Positions 51,178 through 60,182 of a DNA stretch of 64,000 bases are shown in pieces. The position numbers and the translations under genes were made by a program. This DNA is from Pseudomonas moorei. Lineage in GTDB: Bacteria; Pseudomonadota; Gammaproteobacteria; Pseudomonadales; Pseudomonadaceae. The notes beneath the pieces are model-generated. The model did not search any database and had not been told where the DNA came from. It saw only the letters and a list, made by a program, of their open reading frames with translations. The stretch lies in NCBI RefSeq assembly GCF_008801475.1, contig NZ_VZPP01000009.1, positions 62,001-126,000 on the forward strand, written 5' to 3'. Within the stretch, counting starts at the first letter, position 1. Each line of letters begins with the position of its first letter.

Positions 51178-52227
51178 TTACAGCGTCGGGTAGTCGATGT
51201 AGCCGACCGGGCCTTTGCCGTAGAAGGTTTCCGGATGAGCCTCGTTCAGCGGCGCATCGGCCTTCAGGCGTGCTGGCAGGTCCGGGTTGGCAATGAACGG
51301 TACGCCGAAAGCGACGGCATCAGCCTTGCCGGCGGCCAGCCAGGCGTTGGCGCTGTCCTTGGTGAAGCGTTCGTTGATGATGTACGGGCCGCCGAAGGCT
51401 TCCTTGATTTGTGGGCCCAAGCTGTCGGCACCTTCTTTCTCGCGCGAGCAGATAAAGGCGATGCCGCGCTTGCCCAGTTCACGGGCCACGTAGGTGAAGG
51501 TCTCGGCCAGGTTGTCGTCGCCCATGTCATGGGAATCGGCACGTGGCGACAGGTGCACACCCACACGGCCTGCGCCCCAGACTTCGATGGCGGCGTCGGT
51601 CACTTCCAGCAACAGGCGCGCACGGTTTTCCAGGGAGCCGCCGTAGATGTCGGTGCGCTGGTTGGTGCTGCTTTGCAGGAACTGGTCGAGCAGGTAGCCG
51701 TTGGCGCCGTGGATTTCCACGCCGTCGAAACCGGCGGCCTTGGCGTTCTCGGCACCGACGCGGTAGGCGTCGACGATGTCGGCGATTTCAGCGGTTTCCA
51801 GGGCGCGCGGGGTCGGGTAGTCGGACAACGGGCGAACCAGGCTGACGTGGCCCTTAGGCTGGATGGCGCTCGGTGCGACCGGCTTTTCGCCGTTCAGGTA
51901 CGACTCATGGGAGACCCGGCCGACGTGCCACAGTTGCAGGAAGATCTTGCCGCCCGCGCCGTGGATGGCCTTGGTGACGTTGGTCCAGCCGCGTACCTGA
52001 TCGTTGGACCAGATGCCCGGGGTGTCCGGGTAGCCGACGCCCATCGGCGTGACCGAGGTGGCCTCGCTGAGGATCAGGCCGGCGGAGGCGCGTTGTACGT
52101 AGTACTCGGCCATCAGCGCGTTCGGCACACGGCCTTCGTCGGCGCGGCAGCGGGTCAACGGGGCCATGATGATGCGGTTGGACAGCTCGAGGTCGCCCAG
52201 TTTGATCGGATCGAAAATAGTCGTCAT
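51178..52227 (-). CDS. xenB: Old yellow enzyme-family alkene/xenobiotic reductase XenB
   Basis: A cytoplasmic FMN enzyme of 349 residues, the length of XenB of P. fluorescens and P. putida. It reduces activated C=C bonds, and in XenB nitroesters and nitroaromatics, with NADPH. The FMN/substrate signature is VEIHGANGYLLDQFLQSSTNQRTDIYGGSLENRARLLLEV, where the His/Asn pair binds the substrate carbonyl or nitro group. MAPLTRCRAD near residue 21 and QLWHVGRVSH near 98 are other OYE marks. It is the last gene of the arsR-MFS-xenB unit, 30 bp after the MFS gene. Confidence 0.94.
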   Translation of the reverse strand: MTTIFDPIKLGDLELSNRIIMAPLTRCRADEGRVPNALMAEYYVQRASAGLILSEATSVTPMGVGYPDTPGIWSNDQVRGWTNVTKAIHGAGGKIFLQLWHVGRVSHESYLNGEKPVAPSAIQPKGHVSLVRPLSDYPTPRALETAEIADIVDAYRVGAENAKAAGFDGVEIHGANGYLLDQFLQSSTNQRTDIYGGSLENRARLLLEVTDAAIEVWGAGRVGVHLSPRADSHDMGDDNLAETFTYVARELGKRGIAFICSREKEGADSLGPQIKEAFGGPYIINERFTKDSANAWLAAGKADAVAFGVPFIANPDLPARLKADAPLNEAHPETFYGKGPVGYIDYPTL

Positions 52228-52257
52228 TCGTTAAAACCCTCGTGAGGTAATGGTCAA

Positions 52258-53424
52258 TCAGTTAGTCGCAGGAGCCAGTTCGGGATTGCCGCTCTGGCGG
52301 AAAGTGATCAGGGTTGCCAGCAGGGCGAGCACCGCCAGTGCCGCGGCGGCGAGTGGCACGCTGGTCAGGCCGAAACCATGGGCAATCACGCTGCCGCCCA
52401 CCCAGGCGCCGAGTGCGTTGCCGACGTTGAATGCGCCGATGTTCAGGGTCGACACCAGGTTCGGCGCTGCCTGGCCATAGGTCACCACGTTGACTTGCAG
52501 GGCCGGCACGGCGGCGAAACAGGCGGTGGCCCAGAGGAACAGGGTGATTTCGGTGGGGATCAGCGCCACGCTGGTCCAGGTCAGCACGGTGGAGACCACG
52601 GCCATGGCGATGAAGACGCCGATCAGCGTCGCGGCCAGGCCTTTGTCCGCCAGCTTGCCGCCGATGATGTTGCCGACGGTCAGGCCCAGGCCGATGAGCA
52701 TCAGGCTCCAGGTCACACCACGGGGCGAGACGCCGGTGACTTCGCCCAGCAACGGTGCGACGTAGGTAAACAAGGTGAACACCGAGGCGGCGAACAGCAC
52801 GGTCATGCTCAGGGACAACCAGATGCCGGCACCTTTGAGGGCGCGCAGTTCGGCGCGCATGTCGAGTTTTTCTTCATCGCGCTTGGCCGGCAGGAAACGG
52901 ATCAGGCCGATCAGCGCGATCACACCGATCACTGTCACTGCCCAGAAGGTCGAGCGCCAGCCGGCTTCCTGGCCGAGCGCGGTGCCCAGTGGCACGCCGA
53001 GGACGTTGGCCAGGGTCAGGCCGGTGAACATCAAGGCCACGGCCGATGCACGTTTGTTCGCCGGCACCAGGCCCGCCGCGACCACCGAGCCAATCCCGAA
53101 GAAGGCACCGTGGCAAAGGGCTGTCACCACACGGGCGAGCATCAGCACGTTGTAGTCACTGGCCACCGCACACAGCAGGTTGCCGATAATGAAGATGCCC
53201 ATCAACGCCACCAGCGCAGCTTTGCGCGGCAGTTTCGCAGTGGCCAGCGCCATGAACGGCGCACCGATGGCCACGCCCAGGGCGTAACCGGTCACCAGCC
53301 AGCCGGCGCCAGGAATCGATACACCAAGGTCGGCCGCCACGTTAGGCAGCAAGCCCATGATGACGAACTCCGTGGTGCCGATGGCGAAGGCGCTCAAGGC
53401 CAGGATGAGTAGCGAGAGGGGCAT
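52258..53424 (-). CDS. MFS transporter (DHA1, AraJ/CmlA-like)
   Basis: An inner-membrane carrier of 388 residues with 12 predicted helices. SAFAIGTTEFVIMGLLPNVAADLGVSIPGAGWLVTGYALGVAIGAP is the typical start of the AraJ-like DHA1 group; the loop 2-3 reads ATAKLPRKAALVALM, and helix 4-5 RVVTALCHGAFFGIGSVVAAGLV. The group exports sugars or drugs. Sitting between an ArsR repressor and an ene-reductase, it is likely an efflux arm of a response to an electrophilic or aromatic compound. Confidence 0.92.
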   Translation of the reverse strand: MPLSLLILALSAFAIGTTEFVIMGLLPNVAADLGVSIPGAGWLVTGYALGVAIGAPFMALATAKLPRKAALVALMGIFIIGNLLCAVASDYNVLMLARVVTALCHGAFFGIGSVVAAGLVPANKRASAVALMFTGLTLANVLGVPLGTALGQEAGWRSTFWAVTVIGVIALIGLIRFLPAKRDEEKLDMRAELRALKGAGIWLSLSMTVLFAASVFTLFTYVAPLLGEVTGVSPRGVTWSLMLIGLGLTVGNIIGGKLADKGLAATLIGVFIAMAVVSTVLTWTSVALIPTEITLFLWATACFAAVPALQVNVVTYGQAAPNLVSTLNIGAFNVGNALGAWVGGSVIAHGFGLTSVPLAAAALAVLALLATLITFRQSGNPELAPATN

Positions 53425-53460
53425 TGGTTTAATTCCTTTTCGGCTGGCTGACGTTAAGGG

Positions 53461-53763
53461 TCAGAGCTCTTTGCTGAAGGTTTTGAGGAACTCCTGGATG
53501 GTTTCCTCGTTGCGCTTGAAAAAATGCCACTGGCCGACTTTGCGGCTGCTGATCAGGCCGGCGCGTTGCAGCGTCGCCAGGTGCGCGGACACCGTGGACT
53601 GCGACAAGCCGCAACGTTGATCGATCTGCCCGGCGCAAACGCCGTGCTCATTGCTGTGGGACTGGTCTGGAAATTCGACGTCCGGGTCTTTGAGCCAGTG
53701 CAGGATTTCTCGCCGTACCGGGTGCGCCAGGGCTTTTATTATTTCGTCGAGATTGAGGGTCAT
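53461..53763 (-). CDS. ArsR/SmtB-family repressor of the xenB operon
   Basis: 100 residues with an ArsR winged helix: LAHPVRREILHWL, then CAGQIDQRCGLSQSTVSAHLATLQRAGLISSRKVGQWHFFKRNEETIQEF. The classical metal-binding motifs (ELCVCDL or the alpha-5 histidines) are absent. Two cysteines, C43 and C51, sit just before the recognition helix and could sense oxidants or electrophiles, which would suit the ene-reductase downstream. It is first in an operon, 36 bp before the MFS gene, with repeated ATATCG sites in its promoter. Confidence 0.9.
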   Translation of the reverse strand: MTLNLDEIIKALAHPVRREILHWLKDPDVEFPDQSHSNEHGVCAGQIDQRCGLSQSTVSAHLATLQRAGLISSRKVGQWHFFKRNEETIQEFLKTFSKEL

Positions 53764-53791
53764 GGGTGTGGGCTCGTGATGATTAAAACGC

Positions 53792-53880
53792 TATATCGCG
53801 ATGGGGCGAACTTTAAATCGGTATTTCGCGATATACAAATATGATTTGGCTCTGACCAGCTCACATTTCGGTATATCGAG
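53792..53880. promoter_or_regulatory. Clustered ATATCG operator sites upstream of arsR
   Basis: TATATCGCGAT (53792-53802), ATTTCGCGATATA (53823-53835) and GGTATATCGAG (53870-53880) are related inverted half-sites in the 169 bp between the divergent arsR and acpH genes. They are probably the self-regulatory ArsR operators and could also affect acpH. Confidence 0.7.
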
Positions 53881-53932
53881 TTATAACGATACGTTGATGT
53901 GTAGATACAAGGGGCAGTGCTAAGCTGCGCCC

Positions 53933-54511
53933 ATGAACTATCTCGCACATCTTCACCTCGGTGGCCAGCGTCCCGGTCAACTGCTCGGCAGTCTGTATGG
54001 CGATTTCGTCAAGGGACGGCTGCAAGGGCAGTTCGATCCGGAGATCGAAGCGGCCATCCAGCTGCATCGCAGCATCGACGTGTTCACCGATCGTCACCCG
54101 TTGGTGGACGCTTCGTTGTCGCGCTTTTCCCTGACACGCAGGCGCTATGCCGGCATCGTTCTCGACGTTTTTTTCGACCACTGCCTGGCGCGGGACTGGG
54201 CGCAGTACGCCGATCAGCCGTTGGCGCATTTCACTTCGGACGTGTACCGGGTGTTGTCCAGTGAACGGCAGTTGCCCGAACGGCTGGCGAAAATCGCACC
54301 GCACATGGTGGCCAATGACTGGTTGGGGTCTTACCGGGAGTTTGAGGTGCTGGAGCAGGTGCTGCGCGGGATTGCCCGGCGCTTGACCCGGCCCGAGGAA
54401 CTGGCCGCCGCGATGCAGGAATTGCGGGTGTTGTACGAGCCGTTGAGCGAGGACTTTCGGTTGTTCTATCCGCTGCTTCAGGATTTTGCGCAGAGCCATC
54501 CAACGACATAG
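53933..54511 (+). CDS. acpH: Acyl carrier protein phosphodiesterase (AcpH family)
   Basis: Removes the 4'-phosphopantetheine arm from holo-ACP. It has 192 residues (E. coli AcpH 193). MNYLAHLHLGGQRPGQLLGSLYGDFVKG matches the family start with its metal-binding His/Asp set, IQLHRSIDVFTDRHP supplies the second set, and IVLDVFFDHCLARDW the third. It is a metal-dependent HD-like hydrolase. It is a single gene, divergent from arsR and followed by a REPIN. Confidence 0.92.
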   Translation: MNYLAHLHLGGQRPGQLLGSLYGDFVKGRLQGQFDPEIEAAIQLHRSIDVFTDRHPLVDASLSRFSLTRRRYAGIVLDVFFDHCLARDWAQYADQPLAHFTSDVYRVLSSERQLPERLAKIAPHMVANDWLGSYREFEVLEQVLRGIARRLTRPEELAAAMQELRVLYEPLSEDFRLFYPLLQDFAQSHPTT

Positions 54512-54515
54512 ATCA

Positions 54516-54607
54516 CTGTGGGAGCTGGCTTGCCAGCGATAAGTCCGGATCATCCAACATCTACATTGGCTGACCCACCGCTATCGCTGGCAAGCCAGCT
54601 CCCACAG
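54516..54607. repeat. REPIN with perfect 25-bp arms
   Basis: ctgtgggagctggcttgcca... at 54516-54540 and its exact complement at 54583-54607 enclose a 42-bp spacer, between the convergent acpH and olsA genes. Confidence 0.9.
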
Positions 54608-54620
54608 GGGGGGGATGTGT

Positions 54621-55412
54621 TCAGGCTGCGATGGCAGGGCGCAATGGGACTTGCTGTTTTTCCGGGATCGCCCCAAACAACACCTTCTGCACCGCCTGCT
54701 GCGCCTCGAACGCCAGTGCGGCGCGTTCGCGACCTTCGCAAGCGATCGGCTTGAGCAAATGAATTTCCACCTGGCCCCGGTCATTGGCAAACAGGCGCAT
54801 CAGGTGCGAGAGCAAATCATCGTCGCCAATGAACGGGGCCAGCAGGCAAGGCTCGCCGTCGCGCACATAACGAATCGCTACCGGTTGCAGCGCGACTTCA
54901 GAATCGATGGCCGCCGACAACAAACGGCCATGAAAGGTACGCAGCGAACGGCCATCGGTGGTGGTGCCTTCCGGGAACATCAGCAGCGGGTGCGCCTGCT
55001 CCAGGTGGCGAGTCATTTGTTTGCGGATCAACTGGCTGTCGCCCGAACCGCGACGGATAAACAGGCTGCCGGCCTTGGCCGCGAGCCAGCCCGCCACCGG
55101 CCAGGTGCGCACTTCGGCCTTGGACAGGAACGACATCGGCGTGAGCATCCCCAGCAACGGAATGTCAGTCCAGGACACATGGTTGCTGACCCAGAGCATC
55201 GAGGTCTTCGGCAGTTCACCCTTGATCGTCACGTCGAAGGGCAGGGCGTTGCTCAGGCGCGCCATGAAAAAGCGCGACCAGCGTTGGCGACGCTCCATCG
55301 AATGGGCCATGCCCAGGCGTTCGAATACGCCGAACACGGTGGCCATGCCCAGGCCAAGCGCGACCACCAGCAGCACCCGCGCGATTCGCGCGTACACGCG
55401 CAACCGACGCAT
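54621..55412 (-). CDS. olsA: Lyso-ornithine lipid O-acyltransferase OlsA
   Basis: A membrane-associated 1-acylglycerol-3-phosphate-acyltransferase-like enzyme of 263 residues that adds the second acyl chain to ornithine lipid. ATG 55412 overlaps the olsB TGA (ATGA). The longer frame to 55718 is antisense-like and ignored. It has an N-terminal hydrophobic anchor, the HX4D motif SNHVSWTDIPLLG near residue 77, the second block LFIRRG, and PEGTTTDGRSLRTFHG near 150. With OlsB it forms the olsBA pair known from P. aeruginosa, used under phosphate limitation. Confidence 0.92.
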   Translation of the reverse strand: MRRLRVYARIARVLLVVALGLGMATVFGVFERLGMAHSMERRQRWSRFFMARLSNALPFDVTIKGELPKTSMLWVSNHVSWTDIPLLGMLTPMSFLSKAEVRTWPVAGWLAAKAGSLFIRRGSGDSQLIRKQMTRHLEQAHPLLMFPEGTTTDGRSLRTFHGRLLSAAIDSEVALQPVAIRYVRDGEPCLLAPFIGDDDLLSHLMRLFANDRGQVEIHLLKPIACEGRERAALAFEAQQAVQKVLFGAIPEKQQVPLRPAIAA

Positions 55413-56167
55413 CACACAGCCGCCTTGAAGTGTTTGGCGTAACGCGGGCAAAGCTCGTCGCGCTTGAGCAGGATGAACACGTCGGCGACCTGGAAGTCTT
55501 CGTCCCAGCACGGCTCGCCGCAGATTTTCGCGCCCAGACGCATGTAGGCCTTGAGCAGCGGCGGCATTTCGGCGATCACGTTCGATGGAATATCCAGGGT
55601 CGGCAGCGGCTTCTTTGGCTCGGCCCGCAGGTGTTCGGTGCACAGGTAGCGCTCGCGCAGGCGCTGCATGATCGCGTGGGCCTGGACCCCGCCGTCCTGC
55701 ATCGGAATGCTCGCGCAACCCATCAAGTAGCTGTAGCCACCCTGGTTCAGCACTTCGGCCAGCTCGCCCCAGAGCACGGCGATGGTGCCGCCGTTGCGGT
55801 AGGCCGGGTCGACGCAGGTACGGCCGATTTCCAGGATCGGGCCTTGCAGATGGATCAGGCCGTGCAGGCTGAATTCTTCTTCGCTGTAAAACCTGCCCAG
55901 GCTGCTGGCGGCGGTGTGATCGAGCAATCGAGTGGTGGCCACCAGGCGCCCGGTGTTGAGGTCGCGCACGCCGATGTGGGCGCAGTGAACATCGTAGTCG
56001 TCCATGTCCAGACCCCGTTCCGCGCCCTTGAGTTTGGCGTTGAATTCGCCGCTGAACACGTTGAAGCGCAAGGCTTGGGCTTCCTGCAAGGCCTCGGCGC
56101 CCACCAGGCGTTCGGCTTGCAGGCGGCGTTCGTTGCCGGTGTCGCTGATGCGGGCGATCTGAGTCAT
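55412..56167 (-). CDS. olsB: L-ornithine N-alpha-acyltransferase OlsB
   Basis: The first enzyme of ornithine lipid synthesis: attaches a 3-hydroxy fatty acid from ACP to ornithine. It has 251 residues. It shows the OlsB/hemolysin-type acyltransferase layout: RLVGAEALQEAQALRFNVFSGEF, then DYDVHCAHIGVRDLNTGRLVATTRLL, LEIGRTCVDPAYRNGGTIAVLWGEL and the family's YLMGCASIPM. It is translationally coupled to olsA. No Pho box is obvious immediately upstream. Confidence 0.93.
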   Translation of the reverse strand: MTQIARISDTGNERRLQAERLVGAEALQEAQALRFNVFSGEFNAKLKGAERGLDMDDYDVHCAHIGVRDLNTGRLVATTRLLDHTAASSLGRFYSEEEFSLHGLIHLQGPILEIGRTCVDPAYRNGGTIAVLWGELAEVLNQGGYSYLMGCASIPMQDGGVQAHAIMQRLRERYLCTEHLRAEPKKPLPTLDIPSNVIAEMPPLLKAYMRLGAKICGEPCWDEDFQVADVFILLKRDELCPRYAKHFKAAV

Positions 56168-56321
56168 GGCGAATCTCCGTGCGGGCTGTTCACTCGTCTT
56201 TGGGTGCAGCCGATCGACTTTCTTTATGCAGCCGTGTTGTGCAAAGTCAGGCTATGTAGCGCCGGTGTCATCGCCGTTAAGCTTTGGTGATGCTTATATG
56301 ACAGCCCACAAGGAGCCTCTT

Positions 56322-57200
56322 ATGCCCTGGCAAAACCTGTTGATTCGCCGTGAACGCCTGCCCGCCAATCCGGACCTGGGTGAGGGCTACGCGACCTTGT
56401 TGCACCACTTGGGCACGGTCATGCCCTTTGATTTGGCGGTGGCGGGGGGGCGGATGATGGCGACGCCGGGGCTGGCATTTCTGGTGGGGTATCAAGCGGC
56501 CTTGCGCATGTTGTGGCCGAGCGCGCCGCCGAGCCTCGGTGCGTTGTGCGCCACTGAGCAACGCAGCCTGCGGGTGGCGGACATGCAGACCCGTCTGCAC
56601 GACTTGCGCTTGAGCGGGCGCAAGGATTTTGTCACCGCTGGCGATGCCGCCGACTGGCTGTTGATCGCTGCGCGCAGCGAGGCGCCGGGCGACGATCCGT
56701 GCCTGAGCCTGGGGGTGGTCTATCCCGATGAGCCGGGCGTGCGCGTGGAAAAGCTGGCTCCGATCCCGTTGATGCCGGACATCAGCCATGGTCGGGTGTT
56801 TCTGGACAACGCTTTGTGCGAATTGCTGGCCGGGGACGGTTGGGATGCTTACGTCAAACCGTTCCGTACCCTGGAAGACATTTATGTGTTGAGCGCCATG
56901 ACGGCGTGGCTGTATGGCGTCGGCCAGGACAGCGATTGGCCGCAAGCCCTTCAACTACGCCTGCTGGCGCTGCTGGCCGGGTGCGCGGAAGTCAGCCGCC
57001 AGGCACCGAACAACCCGTGCGGGCATGTATTGCTCGGTGGGCTGTTTGCGCAGTTCGAAGGGCTCAAGGGCGAAATCAATCAAGCGCTGGCCGAAGGGCC
57101 GCAGCAGTGGGCGGCGATGTGGCAGCGTGATCAAGCGGTGATGGATCTGGCGGCGGGGGCACGGGGCAAGCGATTGGCCAAGGCGTTGGCGGCGATTTGA
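56322..57200 (+). CDS. Acyl-CoA dehydrogenase-like protein
   Basis: 292 residues from ATG 56322, which has AAGGAGC upstream (an ATG at 56298 is weaker). The middle part (ALCATEQRSLRVADMQTRLHDLRLSGRKDFVTAGDAADWLLIAARSE... LSLGVVYPDEPGVRVEKL) resembles the beta domain of acyl-CoA dehydrogenases, where the substrate and FAD pack. The C-terminal helical part is short, so the fold would be incomplete compared with the usual 380 residues. The catalytic glutamate is not identifiable. It lies divergent from olsB. The enzyme role is uncertain. Confidence 0.65.
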   Translation: MPWQNLLIRRERLPANPDLGEGYATLLHHLGTVMPFDLAVAGGRMMATPGLAFLVGYQAALRMLWPSAPPSLGALCATEQRSLRVADMQTRLHDLRLSGRKDFVTAGDAADWLLIAARSEAPGDDPCLSLGVVYPDEPGVRVEKLAPIPLMPDISHGRVFLDNALCELLAGDGWDAYVKPFRTLEDIYVLSAMTAWLYGVGQDSDWPQALQLRLLALLAGCAEVSRQAPNNPCGHVLLGGLFAQFEGLKGEINQALAEGPQQWAAMWQRDQAVMDLAAGARGKRLAKALAAI

Positions 57201-57210
57201 CTGACCCCTT

Positions 57211-57275
57211 CGCGAGCAGGCTCGCTCCCACTTTTTGAAGCGCATTGCCCTATGGGAGCGAGCTGGCTCGCGATA
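57211..57275. repeat. REPIN
   Basis: Inverted REP units tcgcgagcaggctcgctccca and tgggagcgagctggctcgcga with a 23-bp spacer, just after the acyl-CoA dehydrogenase-like gene. Confidence 0.85.
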
Positions 57276-57357
57276 GCCATCTTTCCGGCAATACAATTTT
57301 CAAAACTGTCATCAACCTCAACTAGGCTCAGAAGGTTAATCCCCACGAGCACCCGCC

Positions 57358-58452
57358 ATGCCCAAAGGCCTGTCGTTGTTTGTTGTGCTGCTGTTCAGTC
57401 TCGCGGCCCACGCTGAAAACTGGCCTGGCGAGCAATGGTCACCGGGCCCGAGCATCACCGGGCCGGCACTTCGGGCGTTTGAGGGGTACGCCTTCCCACC
57501 GCGCAACGACACCACTCGCCGAGGCATCCGCACCGATGCCTTGCTGGTGATCCGCGACGGTCAGTTGATCTTCGAGCGCTACGCTGGCCCGACCACCGCC
57601 ACAACGCCACACCTGACCTGGTCCATCAGCAAGAGCCTGCTGGCCACGGTGCTGGGCGTGGCCTACGGCGAAGGCCGGTTCAATCTGCAGGACCCGGTGG
57701 CGAAGTTCTATCCGCCACTGAAAAAATACCCAGGCATGACCATGGCCGACCTGCTGCACTGGGCCTCGGGCCTGGACTGGCAGGAAGACTACGAATACGC
57801 ACCATTGAAATCCTCGGTGGTGGCGATGCTCTACACCCGGGGGCACCGCGACATGGCGGCGTTTACTGTCGATCAGGACGCGTACGCCGCACCGGGTCAG
57901 GTGTTTCGTTACTCCAGCGGTGATAGCGGTCTGTTATCCGCTGCATTGAAGGGCATCGTCGGCCCGGCCCGCTATGCGGACTACCCGTGGACCGCGCTGT
58001 TTGAACCCCTGGGCATTCACCATGCCACCTGGGAAACCGACGCCACGGGTATCTTCGTCGCCTCGTCTTACGCCTACCTCACCGCGCGGGATCTGGCGCG
58101 GATCGGTCTGTTGATGGCCCGTGACGGCCGCTGGGGCGAGCGCCAATTGCTGCCCAAGGATTGGGTCACTTTCAACCTGGAACCCTTTGCCCGTTATCAC
58201 GCCAACCAGGATGACGCCGTGCCCGGCGGCCACTGGTGGCTCAACCGCGCCGTGGAGGGCGCGCCCCGGCCCTGGCCCGACGCACCCGCGGACACCTTTG
58301 CCGCGCTCGGACACTGGGGGCAGGCGCTGTATGTGATCCCCAGCGAAAACCTGGTGATCGTGCGCTACGGCGATGACCGCGACGACAGTTACCAACACAA
58401 CCAGTTACTCAAGCTCGCGCTCAAGGCCTTTGGCGGGAAGGTGCAGCCATGA
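57358..58452 (+). CDS. Secreted serine hydrolase (class C beta-lactamase-like)
   Basis: 364 residues with a signal peptide (MPKGLSLFVVLLFSLAAHAEN). The penicillin-binding fold is marked by the nucleophile SISK (SxxK near residue 88), the YSSGD motif (YxN equivalent) near 184, and a C-terminal GHWGQ near 315 replacing KTG. This pattern is that of 6-aminohexanoate-dimer hydrolase/EstB-like esterases rather than true beta-lactamases. It is probably periplasmic. The substrate is unknown. It overlaps the next small gene by 4 bases (ATGA). Confidence 0.9.
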   Translation: MPKGLSLFVVLLFSLAAHAENWPGEQWSPGPSITGPALRAFEGYAFPPRNDTTRRGIRTDALLVIRDGQLIFERYAGPTTATTPHLTWSISKSLLATVLGVAYGEGRFNLQDPVAKFYPPLKKYPGMTMADLLHWASGLDWQEDYEYAPLKSSVVAMLYTRGHRDMAAFTVDQDAYAAPGQVFRYSSGDSGLLSAALKGIVGPARYADYPWTALFEPLGIHHATWETDATGIFVASSYAYLTARDLARIGLLMARDGRWGERQLLPKDWVTFNLEPFARYHANQDDAVPGGHWWLNRAVEGAPRPWPDAPADTFAALGHWGQALYVIPSENLVIVRYGDDRDDSYQHNQLLKLALKAFGGKVQP

Positions 58453-58778
58453 ACCGCCGCAGCTTTGTGCGTCGCCGACCGTTCAGCACCCTGCTGTTGA
58501 TTCTGCTGATCGTCCTGTGCGGCTGGATCTGGCGTGAGCGGGTGGCACTGGAGGCGTTCCCGGACATCATCAGCGCCTACACCGCCAAGGAATATTGCTC
58601 GTGCCGCTACGTGATGAACAATGGCGCCGAGTACTGCCGTGGCTACGTGAAACAGTGGGTGCCCATCAGCGGCTTTACCGATGACGCCGCCAGCAAAAGC
58701 GTCACCGTCAGCGGTTTGGGGCGCAGCAACAGCGCCGTGTGGATCGGCGAGCGCCAGGGTTGCCGCTTGAACCCCTGA
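58449..58778 (+). CDS. Small membrane-anchored cysteine-rich protein
   Basis: 109 residues. A basic N-terminus (MNRRSFVRRRP) and one hydrophobic helix (FSTLLLILLIVLCGWIW) indicate an inner-membrane anchor with the rest in the periplasm. Four cysteines there (YCSCRY, YCRGY, QGCRL) could form disulfides. ATG 58449 overlaps the hydrolase stop, so the two products are made together and may interact. I know the pairing with a serine hydrolase from other pseudomonads but no function. Confidence 0.8.
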   Translation: MNRRSFVRRRPFSTLLLILLIVLCGWIWRERVALEAFPDIISAYTAKEYCSCRYVMNNGAEYCRGYVKQWVPISGFTDDAASKSVTVSGLGRSNSAVWIGERQGCRLNP

Positions 58779-58926
58779 CCGACAGGTTCCATCTGGTGGA
58801 ACCACATTCGATTGTCCTCGCGCGCGACTCGCGGTTATCTGGCGGTGAGCGCGACCTGCCTTGATGTGTCGCGAAATCACAGCGAACAAAAAGAACGGGA
58901 ATACACCCGGCCCGAGGACAATCGTC

Positions 58927-60102
58927 ATGACCCGACATCAGCACATTCTTGCCTGGCTCAGCGACGTGGCCAGCGATCTGCACGCCACCCGCCAGGACAT
59001 CCACGCCCACCCGGAACTCGGCTTCGAGGAAAACCGCACGTCGGCGCTGGTGGCCCGATCTCTGAAGGAGTGGGGGTACGAGGTGCACACCGGGATCGGC
59101 AAGACCGGCGTGGTCGGCGTCCTGCGCAACGGCAGCAGCCCGCGCAAACTCGGCATTCGGGCGGACATGGATGCGCTGCCGATCATCGAGAACACCGGTG
59201 CGACTTATTCCAGCCAGCATCAGGGCTGCATGCACGCCTGCGGGCATGACGGTCACACCACGATGTTGCTGGGCGCGGCGCGATACCTGGCGGCAACCCG
59301 TCAGTTCGACGGCACCCTGACCCTGATCTTCCAGCCCGCCGAAGAAGGTCAGGGCGGCGCCGAAGCCATGCTCGCCGATGGCTTGCTCGAGCGTTTTCCC
59401 TGCGACGCGCTGTTCGGCATGCACAACATGCCGGGCTTGCCGGCCGGACACCTGGGCTTTCGCGAAGGGCCGATGATGGCCTCGCAAGATTTACTGACAG
59501 TGACGATCGAAGGCGTCGGCGGCCACGGCTCGATGCCGCATCTGGCGGTCGATCCGCTGGTGGCGGCGGCCAGCGTAGTCATGGCGTTGCAGACCGTGGT
59601 GGCACGCAACATCGATGCGCAACAGGCGGCAGTGGTCACGGTCGGGGCATTGCAGGCCGGGGAGGCGGCCAACGTCATTCCGCAGCAAGCGATCCTGCGC
59701 CTGAGCCTGCGCGCGCTGAACGCCCAGGTGCGCGAGCAAACCCTGGAGCGGGTGCAAGCGATCATTGAATCCCAGGCCAGGAGTTTCGGTTGCAGTTCGA
59801 AGGTCGAGCACCGCCCGGCGTACCCGGTACTGGTCAATCATGCCGCCGAAACCGAGTTCGCCCGGCAAGTGGGCGTCGAGCTGGTCGGCGCCGATGCGGT
59901 GGACGGCAACACGCCCAAGCTCATGGGCAGTGAAGACTTTGCCTGGATGCTGCAACGCTGCCCCGGCGCCTACCTGTTCATCGGCAACGGCGTATCGCGG
60001 CCGATGGTGCACAACCCGGCCTATGACTTTAACGACGACATCCTGCTGACCGGCGGGGCGTATTGGGGCGCGCTGACCGAGCGCTGGCTCAAGTCGGCCT
60101 GA
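58927..60102 (+). CDS. M20-family amidohydrolase (hippurate hydrolase-like)
   Basis: A cytoplasmic metal-dependent amidase of 391 residues from ATG 58927; an ATG 22 codons earlier precedes no family sequence. It has the M20D fingerprint: HAHPELGFEENRTS near 25, GIRADMDALPI, MHACGHDGHTTMLLG with cysteine and histidine metal ligands near 105, and FQPAEEGQGGAEAML with the catalytic glutamates. The lid domain follows, and MGSEDFAWM holds the last metal ligand. It probably removes an acyl group from an N-acyl amino acid. It heads a run with a transporter, an amidase and an IclR regulator. Confidence 0.92.
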   Translation: MTRHQHILAWLSDVASDLHATRQDIHAHPELGFEENRTSALVARSLKEWGYEVHTGIGKTGVVGVLRNGSSPRKLGIRADMDALPIIENTGATYSSQHQGCMHACGHDGHTTMLLGAARYLAATRQFDGTLTLIFQPAEEGQGGAEAMLADGLLERFPCDALFGMHNMPGLPAGHLGFREGPMMASQDLLTVTIEGVGGHGSMPHLAVDPLVAAASVVMALQTVVARNIDAQQAAVVTVGALQAGEAANVIPQQAILRLSLRALNAQVREQTLERVQAIIESQARSFGCSSKVEHRPAYPVLVNHAAETEFARQVGVELVGADAVDGNTPKLMGSEDFAWMLQRCPGAYLFIGNGVSRPMVHNPAYDFNDDILLTGGAYWGALTERWLKSA

Positions 60103-60182
60103 TTTCCTCTCTTTCTACTGCCGCTGGACCGGGCGCGCGCCGTCGTGCCCGCCATCACCCACAGGTTTTTGGAGAGTTCCCC

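Noticed and set aside
3476..57275. Repeated gagc/gctc palindromes considered as a CRISPR array
   Set aside because: They are scattered single or paired REP units between genes, without regular spacing or cas genes.
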